Shown piece by piece: positions 53,399-61,476 of a stretch of DNA of 64,000 nt. The position numbers were made by a program, and so were the translations under genes. Within the stretch, counting starts at the first letter, position 1; each line of letters opens with the position of its first letter. The stretch comes from Mesorhizobium sp. M00.F.Ca.ET.216.01.1.1 (lineage in GTDB: Bacteria; Pseudomonadota; Alphaproteobacteria; Rhizobiales; Rhizobiaceae). The stretch spans positions 62,001-126,000 of the forward strand of contig NZ_SADR02000006.1 of the NCBI RefSeq assembly GCF_004010325.2. Reading direction: 5' to 3'. A model generated the notes under the pieces. It saw only the letters and a program-made list of their open reading frames with translations, was not told where the DNA came from and did not search any database.

Positions 53399-53911
53399 AT
53401 GGGCAGGCCAACGGGACTTGGGGCCATCATCTTTGCAATATCCATTTTCGGCGCCACTGGCGAAGCCTTCTCCCAGTGCGTGCGAGAAGGCGAGGAGTTG
53501 TGTCAGGGTGGTCAGACATACCGGTGCGAGAAGACCGGCAGCGAACTGACCCCGATCTTCCAGAACGCCCCCTGTGTGGTGAATGTGCCGTCCCTGGCTG
53601 GCACCTGGGTCGGCAACGGTCATCAAAGCCCGGCCGGAGCTTCTGGCGCCGACTGGTCGATCGCCATGACGATCAACGAGGGTGGGGCGTCGATCGACTA
53701 TCCATCGCTCGGCTGCGGAGGATCGCTGAGCGAGATTTCCAGGGACGACACCTCGGCGGAATACCGGGAGAGCATCACCTACGGTCAAGATATCTGCATC
53801 GATGGCGGCACGATTACAGTCAGGTCTTTCAAGGGAAATCTGTCCTGGGTCTGGGTTGGCCAGGCGGCCGGCCAACCATACAACGCGGTCGCCGTTCTGA
53901 CGCGCCCGTAG
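53399..53911 (+). CDS. Exported Cys-rich protein of unknown function
   Basis: 170 residues; family not recognised. Signal peptide (LGAIIFAISIFGATGEAFS) with likely cut before QCVRE. A short Cys-rich head (CVREGEELCQGGQTYRCEK) is followed by NAPCVV and a C-terminal domain starting SLAGTWVGNGHQ with later Cys in LGCGGSL and QDICIDGG. The SLAGTW start recalls small beta-barrel domains. The upstream region is AT-rich with a likely promoter. Its stop is 6 bases from the convergent DUF2293 gene. Confidence 0.78.
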   Translation: MGRPTGLGAIIFAISIFGATGEAFSQCVREGEELCQGGQTYRCEKTGSELTPIFQNAPCVVNVPSLAGTWVGNGHQSPAGASGADWSIAMTINEGGASIDYPSLGCGGSLSEISRDDTSAEYRESITYGQDICIDGGTITVRSFKGNLSWVWVGQAAGQPYNAVAVLTRP

Positions 53912-53917
53912 TTTGCA

Positions 53918-54232
53918 TTATTCGCTCTCGTCGTCGGCGTCGAGAAAACGCGTGGCGCGCCAGCGGGTCAGCACGATGTTGGTCTGTTCGATGACGAAAA
54001 AACGCGCCGAGTCGCGATCATAGCCGTCGGCCAGCAGTTTCTCGTAATCGGTGTGTGCATGACGGATGTGGGCGATGATCGCCAGCCACACGGCAATCGT
54101 CGGCGGCAAGTTGTGCAGATGCGCCCGACCGGCTTCGGCACGGATCTTTTCCATGTCGGCAAAGGGCGCCAGCGGCAAAAGCGCAGTCAGCGCCTTGGCG
54201 ATGGCGCGGCGGCGGTTGGTCGGTGCCTTCAT
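53918..54232 (-). CDS. DUF2293 domain protein
   Basis: 104 residues, basic N-terminus (MKAPTNRRRAIAKAL), then a helical domain with AVWLAIIAHIRHAHTDYEKL and DRDSARFFVIEQTNIVLTRW, which fits DUF2293. Function unknown. Its start overlaps the TrmO stop by 4 bases, so it is translated with TrmO, hinting at an RNA-linked role by context only. Confidence 0.85.
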   Translation of the reverse strand: MKAPTNRRRAIAKALTALLPLAPFADMEKIRAEAGRAHLHNLPPTIAVWLAIIAHIRHAHTDYEKLLADGYDRDSARFFVIEQTNIVLTRWRATRFLDADDESE

Positions 54233-54786
54233 CGTTCGTCGCGTCCGGCAATACTCGCATCGGCAAAGGCGTCGGTCGAAGCGAAATAGGGCTTGATGTC
54301 GATCACCGGCGTGCCGTCGAGCGCATCGATGGCGTCGAGGTCGATGCGGCCGGTGCCGATGTCGAGGGCGACGAGCCTGGCGACATGCAGCCCGACTGGG
54401 TTCGGCCGGGCAGGGGAGCGCAGCGAAAAAACGCCTTTCGGTTCAGCCGCATGGCGGGGTTTCTGGACAATCAGTCGCCGCGGCGCGTGTTGCAGCCAGG
54501 ACAGGATGATGACGTGGCTAGCGCGCTCCAGGCCGAGCAGCCCGTCACGATAAAGCGGGTCGACCGTGAGCGTCGCCGCCTGTCCCGTTTCTCGTGCGGC
54601 CTTCATGTTTTTGGGACAGGTCTCCCGCGTCGTCCACGGCGACGTGATGCGGCCGATGAAGACGACATGACCGTCCGGCAGCATCGTTGCCGGATCGGTT
54701 TCCAGGAGCTTTTCACCGTTGCGCGTCTCGAACATGGTTTTCGCCTCGTTCATCCGAAAACCGACTTCCGCCTGTGGATCATGCAT
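54229..54786 (-). CDS. trmO: tRNA N6-methyltransferase TrmO (TsaA-like)
   Basis: 185 residues. TsaA/TrmO proteins methylate N6 of t6A37 in tRNA using SAM in a beta-barrel unlike other methyltransferases. Visible: VVFIGRITSPWTTRETCPKN, a LLGLERASHVIILSWLQHAP block, and the SPARPNPVGLHVARLVAL signature followed by LDAIDALDGTPVIDIKPY. Length is shorter than the two-domain E. coli protein (235), as in many alphaproteobacteria. Operon with DUF2293; divergent from the ArsR-methyltransferase gene. Confidence 0.88.
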   Translation of the reverse strand: MHDPQAEVGFRMNEAKTMFETRNGEKLLETDPATMLPDGHVVFIGRITSPWTTRETCPKNMKAARETGQAATLTVDPLYRDGLLGLERASHVIILSWLQHAPRRLIVQKPRHAAEPKGVFSLRSPARPNPVGLHVARLVALDIGTGRIDLDAIDALDGTPVIDIKPYFASTDAFADASIAGRDER

Positions 54787-54841
54787 GCGTCATTTTCTTG
54801 TCTGCAAGCGACATAGGGCTTGCGCCGTCGCAAAAATCGAC

Positions 54842-54857
54842 ATAAACATATGTTTAT
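54842..54857. promoter_or_regulatory. Perfect 16-base palindrome before the ArsR-type regulator
   Basis: ATAAACATATGTTTAT is exactly symmetric and lies 24 bases before the regulator's start, between it and the divergent trmO gene. This is where an ArsR-family protein would bind to control its own operon. Confidence 0.65.
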
Positions 54858-54881
54858 ATCTTTTTCAAAGAGAATACACGC

Positions 54882-55904
54882 ATGCATGTCGCGCTCGATA
54901 CCATGGTAGACACGTTGAAGGCAGCGGCCGAATCCAGCCGGCTGCGCATATTGGCACTGCTGTCGCGCGGCGACCTTACCGTTTCCGATCTCACCGAGAT
55001 ACTCGGCCAGTCGCAGCCGCGCGTATCGCGGCACCTGAAGCTGCTGCTTGAGGCCGGGCTGATCGGCCGCTACCAGGAAGGATCATGGGCCTTCTTCCGG
55101 CTTTCGGATTCCGATGCGTCGCGCGATTTCGTGCTCGGGCTGGTTTCCAGCATCCGTGGCGCAGACCCGCAGGTCGAGCGCGATCTTGAGCGGCTGGCCG
55201 CGGTCAAGCGCAAGCGGCAGGAACGCGCTGCCGAATACTTCTCCGTGAACGCTGCGAGTTGGGATCATATCCGCTCGCTGCACGTGCCGGACCGCGCCGT
55301 TGAGGCGGCCCTGTTGAAGCTCGTCGGCAAGCGACCGTTCCAGTCGATGCTCGACCTCGGCACCGGCACTGGGCGGCTGCTCGAAATCTTTTCGCCGCTC
55401 TATCGGCGCGGCGTTGGCATCGACATGTCGCGCGAGATGCTGACGGTCGCCCGCGCCAATCTGGACAAGGCCGGTGTCTCGAATGCGCAGGTGCGGCAGG
55501 GCGATATTTTCGCGCCGCCGGTGGAGCGCGATGCCTTCGATCTCGTTACCATCCACCAGGTGCTGCATTATCTCGACGATCCTGCCCGCGCCATCCGCGA
55601 GGCGGCAAGGCTGCTGCGTCCCGCCGGCCGGCTGGTGATCGTCGATTTCGCGCCGCATACGCTGGAATTCCTGCGCGAGGAGCACGCGCATGTCAGGCTC
55701 GGTTTTTCCGACCGGCAGATCACCGACTGGTTTTCGGAGGCCGGGCTCGAGCTCGAGGACAGCCAGGAATTCGAGCCGCGCAGCGGCAACGAGGCCAAGC
55801 TCACTGTCAAGCTATGGCTCGGCCGCGATCGCCGCATGCTGATCACCGATCCTGCGCGCAACGCGCAGGCGGCCAATGCCCAATCGATGGGGGAAGTCGC
55901 CTGA
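54882..55904 (+). CDS. ArsR-family regulator fused to SAM-dependent methyltransferase
   Basis: 340 residues. Residues ~1-95 are an ArsR winged helix (LRILALLSRGDLTVSDLTEI, LGQSQPRVSRHLKLLLEAGL); there is no obvious metal-binding Cys pair near it. Residues ~130-310 are a methyltransferase: MLDLGTGTGRLLEIFSPLY, then GIDMSREMLTVARANL and IHQVLHYLDDPARAIREAAR. Fused proteins of this kind stand before metF in alphaproteobacteria and probably sense SAM or a related metabolite. The next start (metF) overlaps its stop by one base (TGATG). A second possible start is ATG 54903. Confidence 0.9.
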   Translation: MHVALDTMVDTLKAAAESSRLRILALLSRGDLTVSDLTEILGQSQPRVSRHLKLLLEAGLIGRYQEGSWAFFRLSDSDASRDFVLGLVSSIRGADPQVERDLERLAAVKRKRQERAAEYFSVNAASWDHIRSLHVPDRAVEAALLKLVGKRPFQSMLDLGTGTGRLLEIFSPLYRRGVGIDMSREMLTVARANLDKAGVSNAQVRQGDIFAPPVERDAFDLVTIHQVLHYLDDPARAIREAARLLRPAGRLVIVDFAPHTLEFLREEHAHVRLGFSDRQITDWFSEAGLELEDSQEFEPRSGNEAKLTVKLWLGRDRRMLITDPARNAQAANAQSMGEVA

Positions 55905-56821
55905 TGAACCAGTTTCGCTTTTCCCGCCGCCCCGACATTGGCGACAAGGTCAGGGTTTCGTTCGAGTTCTTCCCGCCGAAGTCCGACGAGATGGAGGCAA
56001 GGCTGTGGGACACCGTCACCCGGCTTGAGCCGCTCAAGCCGAAATTCGTCTCGGTGACCTACGGCGCCGGCGGCTCGACGCGCGAGCGCACCGCCCGCAC
56101 GGTCAAGCGCATCCTCAACGAGACGACGCTGACACCTGCGGCGCACATGACCTGCGTCGACGCGGCGCGCCATGAGGTCGATGCCGTCATTCAGGAATTC
56201 GCTGGCATGGGCGTTACCCGTTTCGTCGCCTTGCGCGGCGACCCGGCCGAGGGCGTCGGCGCTTCCTACCGGCCGCATCCGGATGGTTATGCCAATGGCG
56301 CCGAGCTGGTGGGAGCGATGAAGGGCGCCGGCGATTTCGACATTTCAGTCTCTGCCTATCCGGAAAAGCATCCGGAAAGCCCTGATTTCGCCACCGACTT
56401 CGACATGCTGAAGCGCAAGGCAGACAATGGCGCGACCAGGGCGATAACCCAGTTCTTCTTCGACAATGACCTCTACGAGCGTTATGTCGAGCGGGCGCGG
56501 CGGGCAGGCATCTACATACCGATCGTGCCGGGCATATTGCCAGTGCACAACTTCACCCAGGTCGCCAATTTCTCGGCGCGCTGCGGCGCGCTAGTGCCGG
56601 CATGGCTGGCTGAGCGTTTCGAAGGGCTGCAGAACGACCCCCAGACGCATGCGCTGGTGGCGTCCGCGGTGGCGGCCGAGCAGGTGCTGGACCTGGTCGA
56701 ACGCGGCGTCGGCGATTTCCATTTCTATACGATGAACCGGGCCGATCTGGTCTTTGCCGTTTGTCACATGATCGGCATCCGCTCGCATGAGGCTGAGGCA
56801 GCAGGATCTGCTGCTGCGTAA
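55904..56821 (+). CDS. metF: 5,10-methylenetetrahydrofolate reductase MetF
   Basis: 305 residues, FAD-containing TIM barrel that makes 5-methyltetrahydrofolate for methionine synthesis. Signature blocks: VSFEFFPPKSDEMEARLWDT with the catalytic Glu, FVSVTYGAGGSTRERT, FVALRGDP, AITQFFFDNDLYERYVERAR and FHFYTMNRADL. Start at ATG 55904, one base overlap with the upstream gene and a GGGGGAAG ribosome site; earlier in-frame starts lie inside the regulator. A strong terminator follows. The ArsR fusion likely controls it. Confidence 0.96.
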   Translation: MNQFRFSRRPDIGDKVRVSFEFFPPKSDEMEARLWDTVTRLEPLKPKFVSVTYGAGGSTRERTARTVKRILNETTLTPAAHMTCVDAARHEVDAVIQEFAGMGVTRFVALRGDPAEGVGASYRPHPDGYANGAELVGAMKGAGDFDISVSAYPEKHPESPDFATDFDMLKRKADNGATRAITQFFFDNDLYERYVERARRAGIYIPIVPGILPVHNFTQVANFSARCGALVPAWLAERFEGLQNDPQTHALVASAVAAEQVLDLVERGVGDFHFYTMNRADLVFAVCHMIGIRSHEAEAAGSAAA

Positions 56822-56838
56822 GCTCCGCTAAACTCTCT

Positions 56839-56872
56839 GAGGATGCAAAAAGGTTAGGAGGATGCAAAAAGG
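56839..56872 (+). repeat. Two 15-base direct repeats after metF
   Basis: GAGGATGCAAAAAGG at 56839-56853 and 56858-56872, a 19-base period, the second running into the terminator stem. Confidence 0.7.
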
Positions 56873-56895
56873 CCGGGCAAAAAACCCGGCCTTTT
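56867..56895 (+). terminator. Terminator after metF
   Basis: AAAAGGCCGGG and CCCGGCCTTTT form an 11-bp stem with a seven-base loop. Confidence 0.9.
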
Positions 56896-56942
56896 CAATG
56901 GATTGGACTATTCGGTGCTGGTCTTCCCCCGCTTCAGCGGTC

Positions 56943-57029
56943 TTATGGAAGTACGCCCATAATGAGGGCGCCGATGAATGCGAACGCAGCACAAATCATC
57001 AATGCGTTGATCGGCCTTGTCAGTCCCAT
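56943..57029 (-). CDS. 28-residue membrane protein
   Basis: MGLTRPINALMICAAFAFIG followed by eight more residues (ending GVLP). It is a single hydrophobic helix after a positively charged start, so it should sit in the inner membrane. AGGAGG lies 7 bases upstream of the ATG, an excellent ribosome site. No function can be given. It is convergent with the metF terminator. Confidence 0.6.
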   Translation of the reverse strand: MGLTRPINALMICAAFAFIGALIMGVLP

Positions 57030-57348
57030 GCCATAGCCTCCTCTTAAGAGCTATCGCAAGAGTCTAGGGTCATTTATGCCACAGGCAAGTGGAAAATGTG
57101 CTGCAATGCGACAGGATTGTGGAATTCGCGACCTGCTGCTCGCCGTTAAGCATTGAAACTCTTCGGCAAAAGCCGGCTTCGGACCTGTGAATAAATTGTG
57201 ACGACGCCATGGCATGGCAGCGCTACCGCATCGGCCGAAAGTCGAATTCGACTTTTGCTGCGCTGACCTTCGGTTCGGAAAGCACGATGCGGGATTCGTT
57301 TAAAGTGTTAGAGCGTCCTTTTGCGCATCCAATTGGACGCGCGGCGCT
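57030..57348. other. Repeat-rich intergenic region
   Basis: No gene seen. It holds the leader of the small membrane protein, an 18-base perfect palindrome (57238), a dispersed-repeat fragment (57252-57278) and most of a palindromic repeat (57308-57352) that ends in the stop codon of the DMT gene. Confidence 0.6.
57238..57278. repeat. Perfect palindrome plus dispersed-repeat fragment
   Basis: AAAGTCGAATTCGACTTT (57238-57255) is exactly symmetric. Overlapping it, TTTTGCTGCGCTGACC then TTCGGTTCGG matches the inner part of the repeat at 26769-26796. Confidence 0.7.
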
Positions 57349-57352
57349 CTAA
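57308..57352. repeat. Dispersed palindrome, complete copy
   Basis: Starts TTAGAGCGTCC and ends GGCGCTCTAA, with inner TCCAATTGGA and GGACGCGC. The outer ends TTAGAGCG and CGCTCTAA mirror each other exactly. The right end overlaps the DMT gene stop. A weaker copy is at 9736-9770. Confidence 0.75.
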
Positions 57353-58269
57353 CGTCGGCCGAACATGCGTCCGTCGATGGTGACGAGACCGAGTGCGATC
57401 AGCACCATGCCGCCCATTTCGAACAATTGGAGTCGCTCGCCAAGGAACAGGAATCCGAGAAGGATGGCGCTGGCTGGCACGATCAGCGTGACCAGCGAAG
57501 CGTTGGTGGCGCCAGCGGAAGCGACAAGGTTGAAATAGAGGATGTAGGCGAAGGCAGTGGACAGCAGCGCCAGCGCCAGCACCGCCGCCCACACCGGCGG
57601 CGAGGCCGCGAGCAGGCCGGCCGGACCGTAGGCGATGAGCACGACCGGGATCATGATGATGGTCGAGGCGGTCAATTGCCCGGTGGCGATTACGGGCGAC
57701 GGCACGCCCCTGAAGCGTCGGGCGATCATCAGGGCGACCGCGTAAGACAGCGAGGCGCCGATCAGCGCGAATTTTGCCCAGACGGGGCCGCCGAGCCCGG
57801 CGAGCAGGCCAGGGCCGATCATCACCGCCGTGCCGGCGATGCCGAGCACGATGCCGGCAAGCTTGTTCCATGACAGCTTTTCGTCGCTGGTCAGCGCGTT
57901 GGCCAGGATCAGCGTCCAGAACGGCGTCGTTGCGTTGAGCACCGAGGCGACGCCGGCGCCAAGCTCAGTCTGGCCGGCGAAGATCAGCGAGAACGGAATG
58001 ACGTTGTTGGCAAGCGCCAGCAGGAGGAACAGGCCGGCATGCGGGAAGGCGAGACGGAAGGACGGGCCGCGCAGGCCGAGATAAAGCTGAAGAGCCGACG
58101 CGGCGATGGCGACACGAAACAGCACCAGCACCAGCGGGTGAAGCTCGGCAACGGCAATGCGGGCAAAGAAGAACGAGCCGCCCCAGATCGCGCCGAGCAG
58201 CAGGAGCTGTGCCCAGTCCTTGAGCGCCATTGGGCCGCGTGCCGTAGCAGCGGCGGCTGTGATCGCCAT
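57349..58269 (-). CDS. DMT-family (EamA) transporter
   Basis: 306 residues with about ten membrane segments in two EamA halves. First half begins LLLGAIWGGSFFFARIAVAE; second half has VAGIVLG-like WNKLAGIVLGIAGTAVMIGP and ends VLIALGLVTIDGRMFGRR. Usually exports amino acids or other metabolites; ligand unknown. Its stop lies in a dispersed repeat; 214 bases separate it from the divergent decarboxylase gene. Confidence 0.92.
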   Translation of the reverse strand: MAITAAAATARGPMALKDWAQLLLLGAIWGGSFFFARIAVAELHPLVLVLFRVAIAASALQLYLGLRGPSFRLAFPHAGLFLLLALANNVIPFSLIFAGQTELGAGVASVLNATTPFWTLILANALTSDEKLSWNKLAGIVLGIAGTAVMIGPGLLAGLGGPVWAKFALIGASLSYAVALMIARRFRGVPSPVIATGQLTASTIIMIPVVLIAYGPAGLLAASPPVWAAVLALALLSTAFAYILYFNLVASAGATNASLVTLIVPASAILLGFLFLGERLQLFEMGGMVLIALGLVTIDGRMFGRR

Positions 58270-58483
58270 GTGATCCTCCTCCTGGACAGGGCGGGAATGC
58301 CTAACCTGTCGAGCCTCTGTTCAAGCCATAACGTGTCCGGCGACAAGGGCCACCCGAAACTTGATCGATGGCCAAGCGCAACTGGCGTAGCGTCGCCGCG
58401 TCAGAGGCGCGAGACATAGAATTGTTTTCATTAGCAGCTAGCTTGGATTAATTGTGCGCAGCCTAGACCGAGGGGATTCGTCC

Positions 58484-59704
58484 ATGCAGCGATTCGAAAA
58501 TGCCCGCGAGGCGGCGCTGGCGCTTCGTCCGGACGATCCGGTCTATTGCTTCCGCCCGCAAGTGCTGAAAGCGGATGCCAAACAGTTCATGGGCATGTTT
58601 CCCGGCAAGACTGCCTATGCGGTGAAGACCAATGGCGAGCAGATCGTGCTGAAGGCGCTGGTCGAGGCCGGCGTCAATGCCTTCGATGTCGCCTCGCCCG
58701 GCGAGTTTGCGGCCGTGCGAGCGGTCTCGCCAGACGCCGAGATGCTCTACATGCATCCGGTCAAGGCGCAGTCGGACATCAAGCTGGCGCTGGAGAAATA
58801 CGGCATCCGCGTCATCTCGCTCGACCACGACGACGAGATCACCAAGCTGACACGGGTGGTACGGGCGCTCGATATCGATCCGGGCGCAATCAGCGTATTC
58901 GTGCGCATCCAGACGAAGGGGTCGGCCGCTTACGAATTGTCGAAGAAGTTCGGCGCCGGGCCGGCCTATGCGGTGGAACTGGCCGAGCGGCTGAATCGCA
59001 CCGGCTACAAGGTCGGCCTCTGCTTCCATGTCGGCAGCCAGATCGAGGATCCCGATACCTACGAGCGGGCGCTGGCCTCGGCCGACTGGGTGCGCAACCG
59101 GCTGACCTTCGACGTGGCCGGCCTCGATGTCGGCGGCGGCTTTCCGGCCGAGTACGGCCATGATCCCAACCGCAAGCAGATCGAGATGCCGTCGCTCGGC
59201 CAGATCATGTCGCGGCTGTCGGGCGACATGAAGGAATACCAGTTCGACCAGACGCCGCTGGTGGCGGAACCGGGCCGGGTGATCGTGGCGCGCTGCCTGT
59301 CGCTGATCGTGCGCGTGCTGCTGCGCAAGGGCAAACGGCTCTACATCAATGACGGCATCTGGGCGTCGCTGTCGGATTCATGGACCGGCAAGATCACGCT
59401 GCCGGCGCGCTTCATTCCCGATCCGGCGATCCGCTCGCGCAACGGCGAGGAGAAGAACATCGTGCCGTTCAAGGTGTGCGGCGCGACCTGCGATTCCGTC
59501 GACATCCTGTCGCGGCCGTTCTGGTTGCCGGAGACAGTCGATACCGGCGACTGGATCGAAATCGGCCATATCGGCGCCTATTCGCTGTCGCTCAGGACCC
59601 GCTTCAACGGCTTTTATCCCGATACGTTCATCGAGGTGGCGACGCCATTCGATGAAGGCGACGCACCGGAAGGGTTTGCCAGTCTGGAGACGATGGCAGA
59701 TTAG
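58484..59704 (+). CDS. Type III PLP-dependent decarboxylase (ornithine/diaminopimelate-type)
   Basis: 406 residues, alanine-racemase-like barrel. The PLP Lys is Lys48 in TAYAVKTNGEQ; His in CFHVGSQ and the GGGFPAEYG loop bind the cofactor phosphate side. The late CGATCDSVDIL carries the Cys that acts across the dimer in ornithine decarboxylase. Probably makes putrescine or a related polyamine; lysine or diaminopimelate are alternatives. Start at ATG 58484 after GAGGGG; an earlier in-frame start at 58454 lacks this. No polyamine partner genes are adjacent. Confidence 0.88.
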   Translation: MQRFENAREAALALRPDDPVYCFRPQVLKADAKQFMGMFPGKTAYAVKTNGEQIVLKALVEAGVNAFDVASPGEFAAVRAVSPDAEMLYMHPVKAQSDIKLALEKYGIRVISLDHDDEITKLTRVVRALDIDPGAISVFVRIQTKGSAAYELSKKFGAGPAYAVELAERLNRTGYKVGLCFHVGSQIEDPDTYERALASADWVRNRLTFDVAGLDVGGGFPAEYGHDPNRKQIEMPSLGQIMSRLSGDMKEYQFDQTPLVAEPGRVIVARCLSLIVRVLLRKGKRLYINDGIWASLSDSWTGKITLPARFIPDPAIRSRNGEEKNIVPFKVCGATCDSVDILSRPFWLPETVDTGDWIEIGHIGAYSLSLRTRFNGFYPDTFIEVATPFDEGDAPEGFASLETMAD

Positions 59705-59714
59705 CCAGCGCAGG

Positions 59715-60446
59715 TCAGGCCACGCCGCCGCCGGCCTGGATGTTCTCGCCGGTCAGCCAACGGGCTTCGTCTGAGGCGAGGAAGACTGCGACATCGGCGA
59801 CGTCGCGTGGCGCTCCAATCCTGCCGAACGGCGACATGCCGGCGGCGACGGCGCGGTCCCGCTCGGGAAGCAGGTCGGTGTCGGTAAAGCCTGGCGAAAG
59901 TGCATTCACCGTAATGGAGCGAGATCCGAGTTCGCGCGAGAGGACGCGAATGAACTGCTCGACGGCTCCTTTGCTGCCGAGATAGAGCGCTGTCTGTGTG
60001 AAAAACATCTTGGTTCCACCCGTCGAGACAGCGATGATGCGGCCGCCGTCACGAACCCGGCGAGCTGCCTCCTGAAGCGTGAAGAAGGTACCTTTGGCAT
60101 TGGCGCCGAAGACATGATCGAAGTCCGCCTCGGTGGCCTCGGCGAGCGGCTTTATGACGGCGACGCCGACATTGGCGACGACGATGTCGATCGGCCCCAG
60201 CTGCTTTTCGGCCTCATCGAACAGCCGGCGAATGTCGGAAATGCTGGATATATCGGCCTGCATGGCGACGGCTTTTCCGCCATTCTTCTCAATGGCAGCG
60301 ACGGTCTCCCGGGCGGCTTGCTCGTTGCTGGTGTAGTTGACGACGACGGCCGCGCCGTTTGCCGCGAGCCCCTCCGCGATGGCGCGGCCGATGCCGCGTG
60401 AACTGCCGGTCACCAGCGCGGTTTTGCCTTGAAGCGAATGAGACAT
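59715..60446 (-). CDS. SDR-family oxidoreductase
   Basis: 243 residues, FabG-like. ALVTGSSRGIGRAIAEGL, then ANVG in place of the usual NNAG, Ser in IAVSTGG, catalytic YLGSK, and VNALSPGFTDTDL. The C-terminus GENIQAGGGVA is typical. Divergent from a LysR-type gene 130 bases away, which probably controls it. Substrate unknown. Confidence 0.9.
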   Translation of the reverse strand: MSHSLQGKTALVTGSSRGIGRAIAEGLAANGAAVVVNYTSNEQAARETVAAIEKNGGKAVAMQADISSISDIRRLFDEAEKQLGPIDIVVANVGVAVIKPLAEATEADFDHVFGANAKGTFFTLQEAARRVRDGGRIIAVSTGGTKMFFTQTALYLGSKGAVEQFIRVLSRELGSRSITVNALSPGFTDTDLLPERDRAVAAGMSPFGRIGAPRDVADVAVFLASDEARWLTGENIQAGGGVA

Positions 60447-60533
60447 GATGTGTTCCTTTCGTCAGGGTTACGGCCGCTTCAATCGAGCGGCGGTTCCATA
60501 TGCCGAAAGCTAAGGTTATGCCATTGATCAGAG

Positions 60534-60544
60534 AATAGTCTATT
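60534..60544. promoter_or_regulatory. Short palindrome in the SDR/LysR intergenic region
   Basis: AATAG-T-CTATT, perfect around a central T, 33 bases before the LysR-type start. LysR proteins bind symmetric sites between divergent genes, but this one is short. Confidence 0.35.
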
Positions 60545-60576
60545 ATTAAAGTATCTTGTTAAGCTTGAGGTACATA

Positions 60577-61470
60577 ATGCGTGGAACCGAGTTTTCCGAA
60601 CTCAAGGCGTTTGCAGCGATCGTCGAGGAGGGCAGCTTTATCCGCGCCGCGGCCAGGCTCAGGATTTCACCCCCCGCGCTCAGCCAGACAATACGCGGGC
60701 TGGAAGAACGTGTCGGTGTCCGGCTGCTCAACCGCACCACCCGCAGCGTGTCGCCGACCGCTGCCGGCGAAACGCTATTCGCTCGCCTTGCGCCGGCCTT
60801 CAGCGAATTGGAAGATGCTGTCGCGGACGTGTATGCATCACGCGATCGACCGGTGGGCTCGCTGCGCATCAACGTTCCGCGGGTAGCCGCCATGCGGTTC
60901 ATCGCTCCGATCCTCGGCGATTTCCGCCGCGCCTATCCCGATGTCGCCCTCACCATAATCGTCGACGATATGCTGACCGATATTGTCGAGGGACGCTTCG
61001 ATGCCGGGATCAGGCTTGGCGAGCGGCTGCAAAAGGACATGGTGGCGGTGAAGCTCAGCGACGAGTTGGAGATGGCAGCGGTGGCGGCGCCCAGCTATCT
61101 CCAACATCGCCCGATACCTCGGCATCCCGCAGATTTGCATCGTCACCAGTGCATCAACTTCCAGTGGCCCAGCGGCGGCAATATCTATCGATGGGAGTTC
61201 GCGCGAGGCCAGCGCGCTTTGGAAATAGCCGTGGACGGCGGCCTTACCGTCAATGACACGGAACTGATGATCCGAGCGGCTCTCGATGGGATCGGTATCG
61301 CCTACATGCTCGAATACCAGGTCCGGCCATGGATCGAAGCGGGGCAGCTGATCCGGTTCCTCGAAGCATGGTCGCCCAGATTTCCGGGCTTTTATCTATA
61401 TCATCCGAGTTCGCGCCACGTTCCACCAGCCTTGCGGGTTTTTATCGACTTCCTGCTTGCCAGGCGATGA
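60577..61470 (+). CDS. LysR-family transcriptional regulator
   Basis: 297 residues. N-terminal helix-turn-helix LKAFAAIVEEGSFIRAAARL, SPPALSQTIRGLEERVGVRL, NRTTRSVSPTAAGE; C-terminal effector domain with GSLRINVPRVAAMRFIAPIL and GIRLGERLQKDMVAVKLSDE. This subgroup often controls a neighbouring SDR or oxidoreductase gene, here the divergent SDR at 59715. ATG 60577 chosen; an upstream TTG at 60556 would add seven residues. Confidence 0.93.
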   Translation: MRGTEFSELKAFAAIVEEGSFIRAAARLRISPPALSQTIRGLEERVGVRLLNRTTRSVSPTAAGETLFARLAPAFSELEDAVADVYASRDRPVGSLRINVPRVAAMRFIAPILGDFRRAYPDVALTIIVDDMLTDIVEGRFDAGIRLGERLQKDMVAVKLSDELEMAAVAAPSYLQHRPIPRHPADLHRHQCINFQWPSGGNIYRWEFARGQRALEIAVDGGLTVNDTELMIRAALDGIGIAYMLEYQVRPWIEAGQLIRFLEAWSPRFPGFYLYHPSSRHVPPALRVFIDFLLARR

Positions 61471-61476
61471 CGCGCT

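Noticed and set aside
56862..57047. 61-residue plus-strand open frame after metF
   Set aside because: It reads through the metF terminator, and its composition is not protein-like.
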